From Axinella damicornis (taxonomy: Eukaryota; Porifera; Demospongiae; Axinellida; Axinellidae), in NCBI GenBank assembly GCA_963931865.1, contig OZ007513.1:7548157-7612156 (forward strand): a DNA stretch of 64,000 nt, given 5' to 3'. The notes beneath the pieces were generated by a model. The model was not told the origin of the DNA. It did no database searches and saw only the letters and a list, made by a program, of their open reading frames with translations. Position 1 is the first letter of the stretch; each line of letters opens with the position of its first letter. A program made the translations under genes and the position numbers. Positions 63,741-64,000 of the stretch are shown piece by piece.

Positions 63741-64000
63741 CATACAGTAATATACATATATTGTACATATGGCTGTATTAGGTGCTCAGCAGTAGCATTG
63801 ACTGTCCGCTGCATTGAGATTAACAACCCATTCCCAGCCATGGGGGGTCGATGTGACATCCGGAGGCGTGGCGGGGCAGCCGTCACAGTTGAATAATGTG
63901 CTTGGTAACCCTTGGTTCACCCCGAGAATGTAGTCACAGTATAATTGTTTATTGAAGTACAGGGTGTGGTAGCTATACTAACCACTCATTTTTTCACATA

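Overview
The window looks like nuclear DNA of an early-branching marine metazoan, most likely a demosponge. This is inferred from the giant ankyrin array, the short introns with GT/AG borders (one is 75 bp), the animal-type transposon families and a tRNA-derived SINE; no single marker proves it. There is almost no conventional single-copy gene content. The interval is a dense mosaic of nested mobile elements, foldback/MITE elements and tandem repeats around one large ankyrin-repeat gene.

Layout. 1-1.4 kb: short repeats and a palindromic element. 1.4-7.6 kb: an open exon coding about 2,068 residues of ankyrin repeats, built mostly from 18 copies of a 306-bp (102-residue, three-ankyrin) unit. 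8.2-8.6 kb: an inverted, decayed ankyrin copy. 8.7-9.3 kb: a minisatellite whose orientation flips. 10.3-11.05 kb: a truncated LINE. 11.06-17.9 kb: four tandem copies of a ~460-bp repeat, the second split by a nearly complete ~5.1-kb LINE with two ORFs. 18-22.4 kb: non-coding repeats, MITEs, a ~180-bp satellite and a truncated secreted-protein ORF. 22.5-39.2 kb: two copies of a divergent two-gene module, each with a C2H2 zinc-finger/Tnp2-like transposase gene on the minus strand and a SAM-domain gene on the plus strand. 39.7-51.6 kb: a graveyard of broken transposase, integrase and reverse transcriptase pieces plus a possible Tudor-like gene. 52.5-58.56 kb: a complete P-superfamily transposon with 56-bp inverted repeats and an additional antisense gene. 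58.8-64 kb: a fifth copy of the ~460-bp repeat, tandem repeats and no convincing gene.

Main discovery. The second SAM/transposase module lies between CACTACAAAAAA ... GTAGTG ends (30,723-39,055, 8,333 bp). Removing it with a 2-bp TT duplication rejoins, in frame, the final exon of the first SAM gene. This shows directly that the divergent pair (Tnp2-like transposase plus SAM protein) moves as one unit, a CACTA (EnSpm/CMC)-like transposon, and that one such element jumped into a relative. The SAM protein is then a candidate second transposon protein. Other notable findings are a SAND-like domain at the N terminus of the LINE ORF1, a LINE ORF2 that follows ORF1 in the same frame after a single UAG with no AUG before the endonuclease domain, and a convergent antisense gene inside the P element. 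All assignments come from reading the sequence; no homology search was run.
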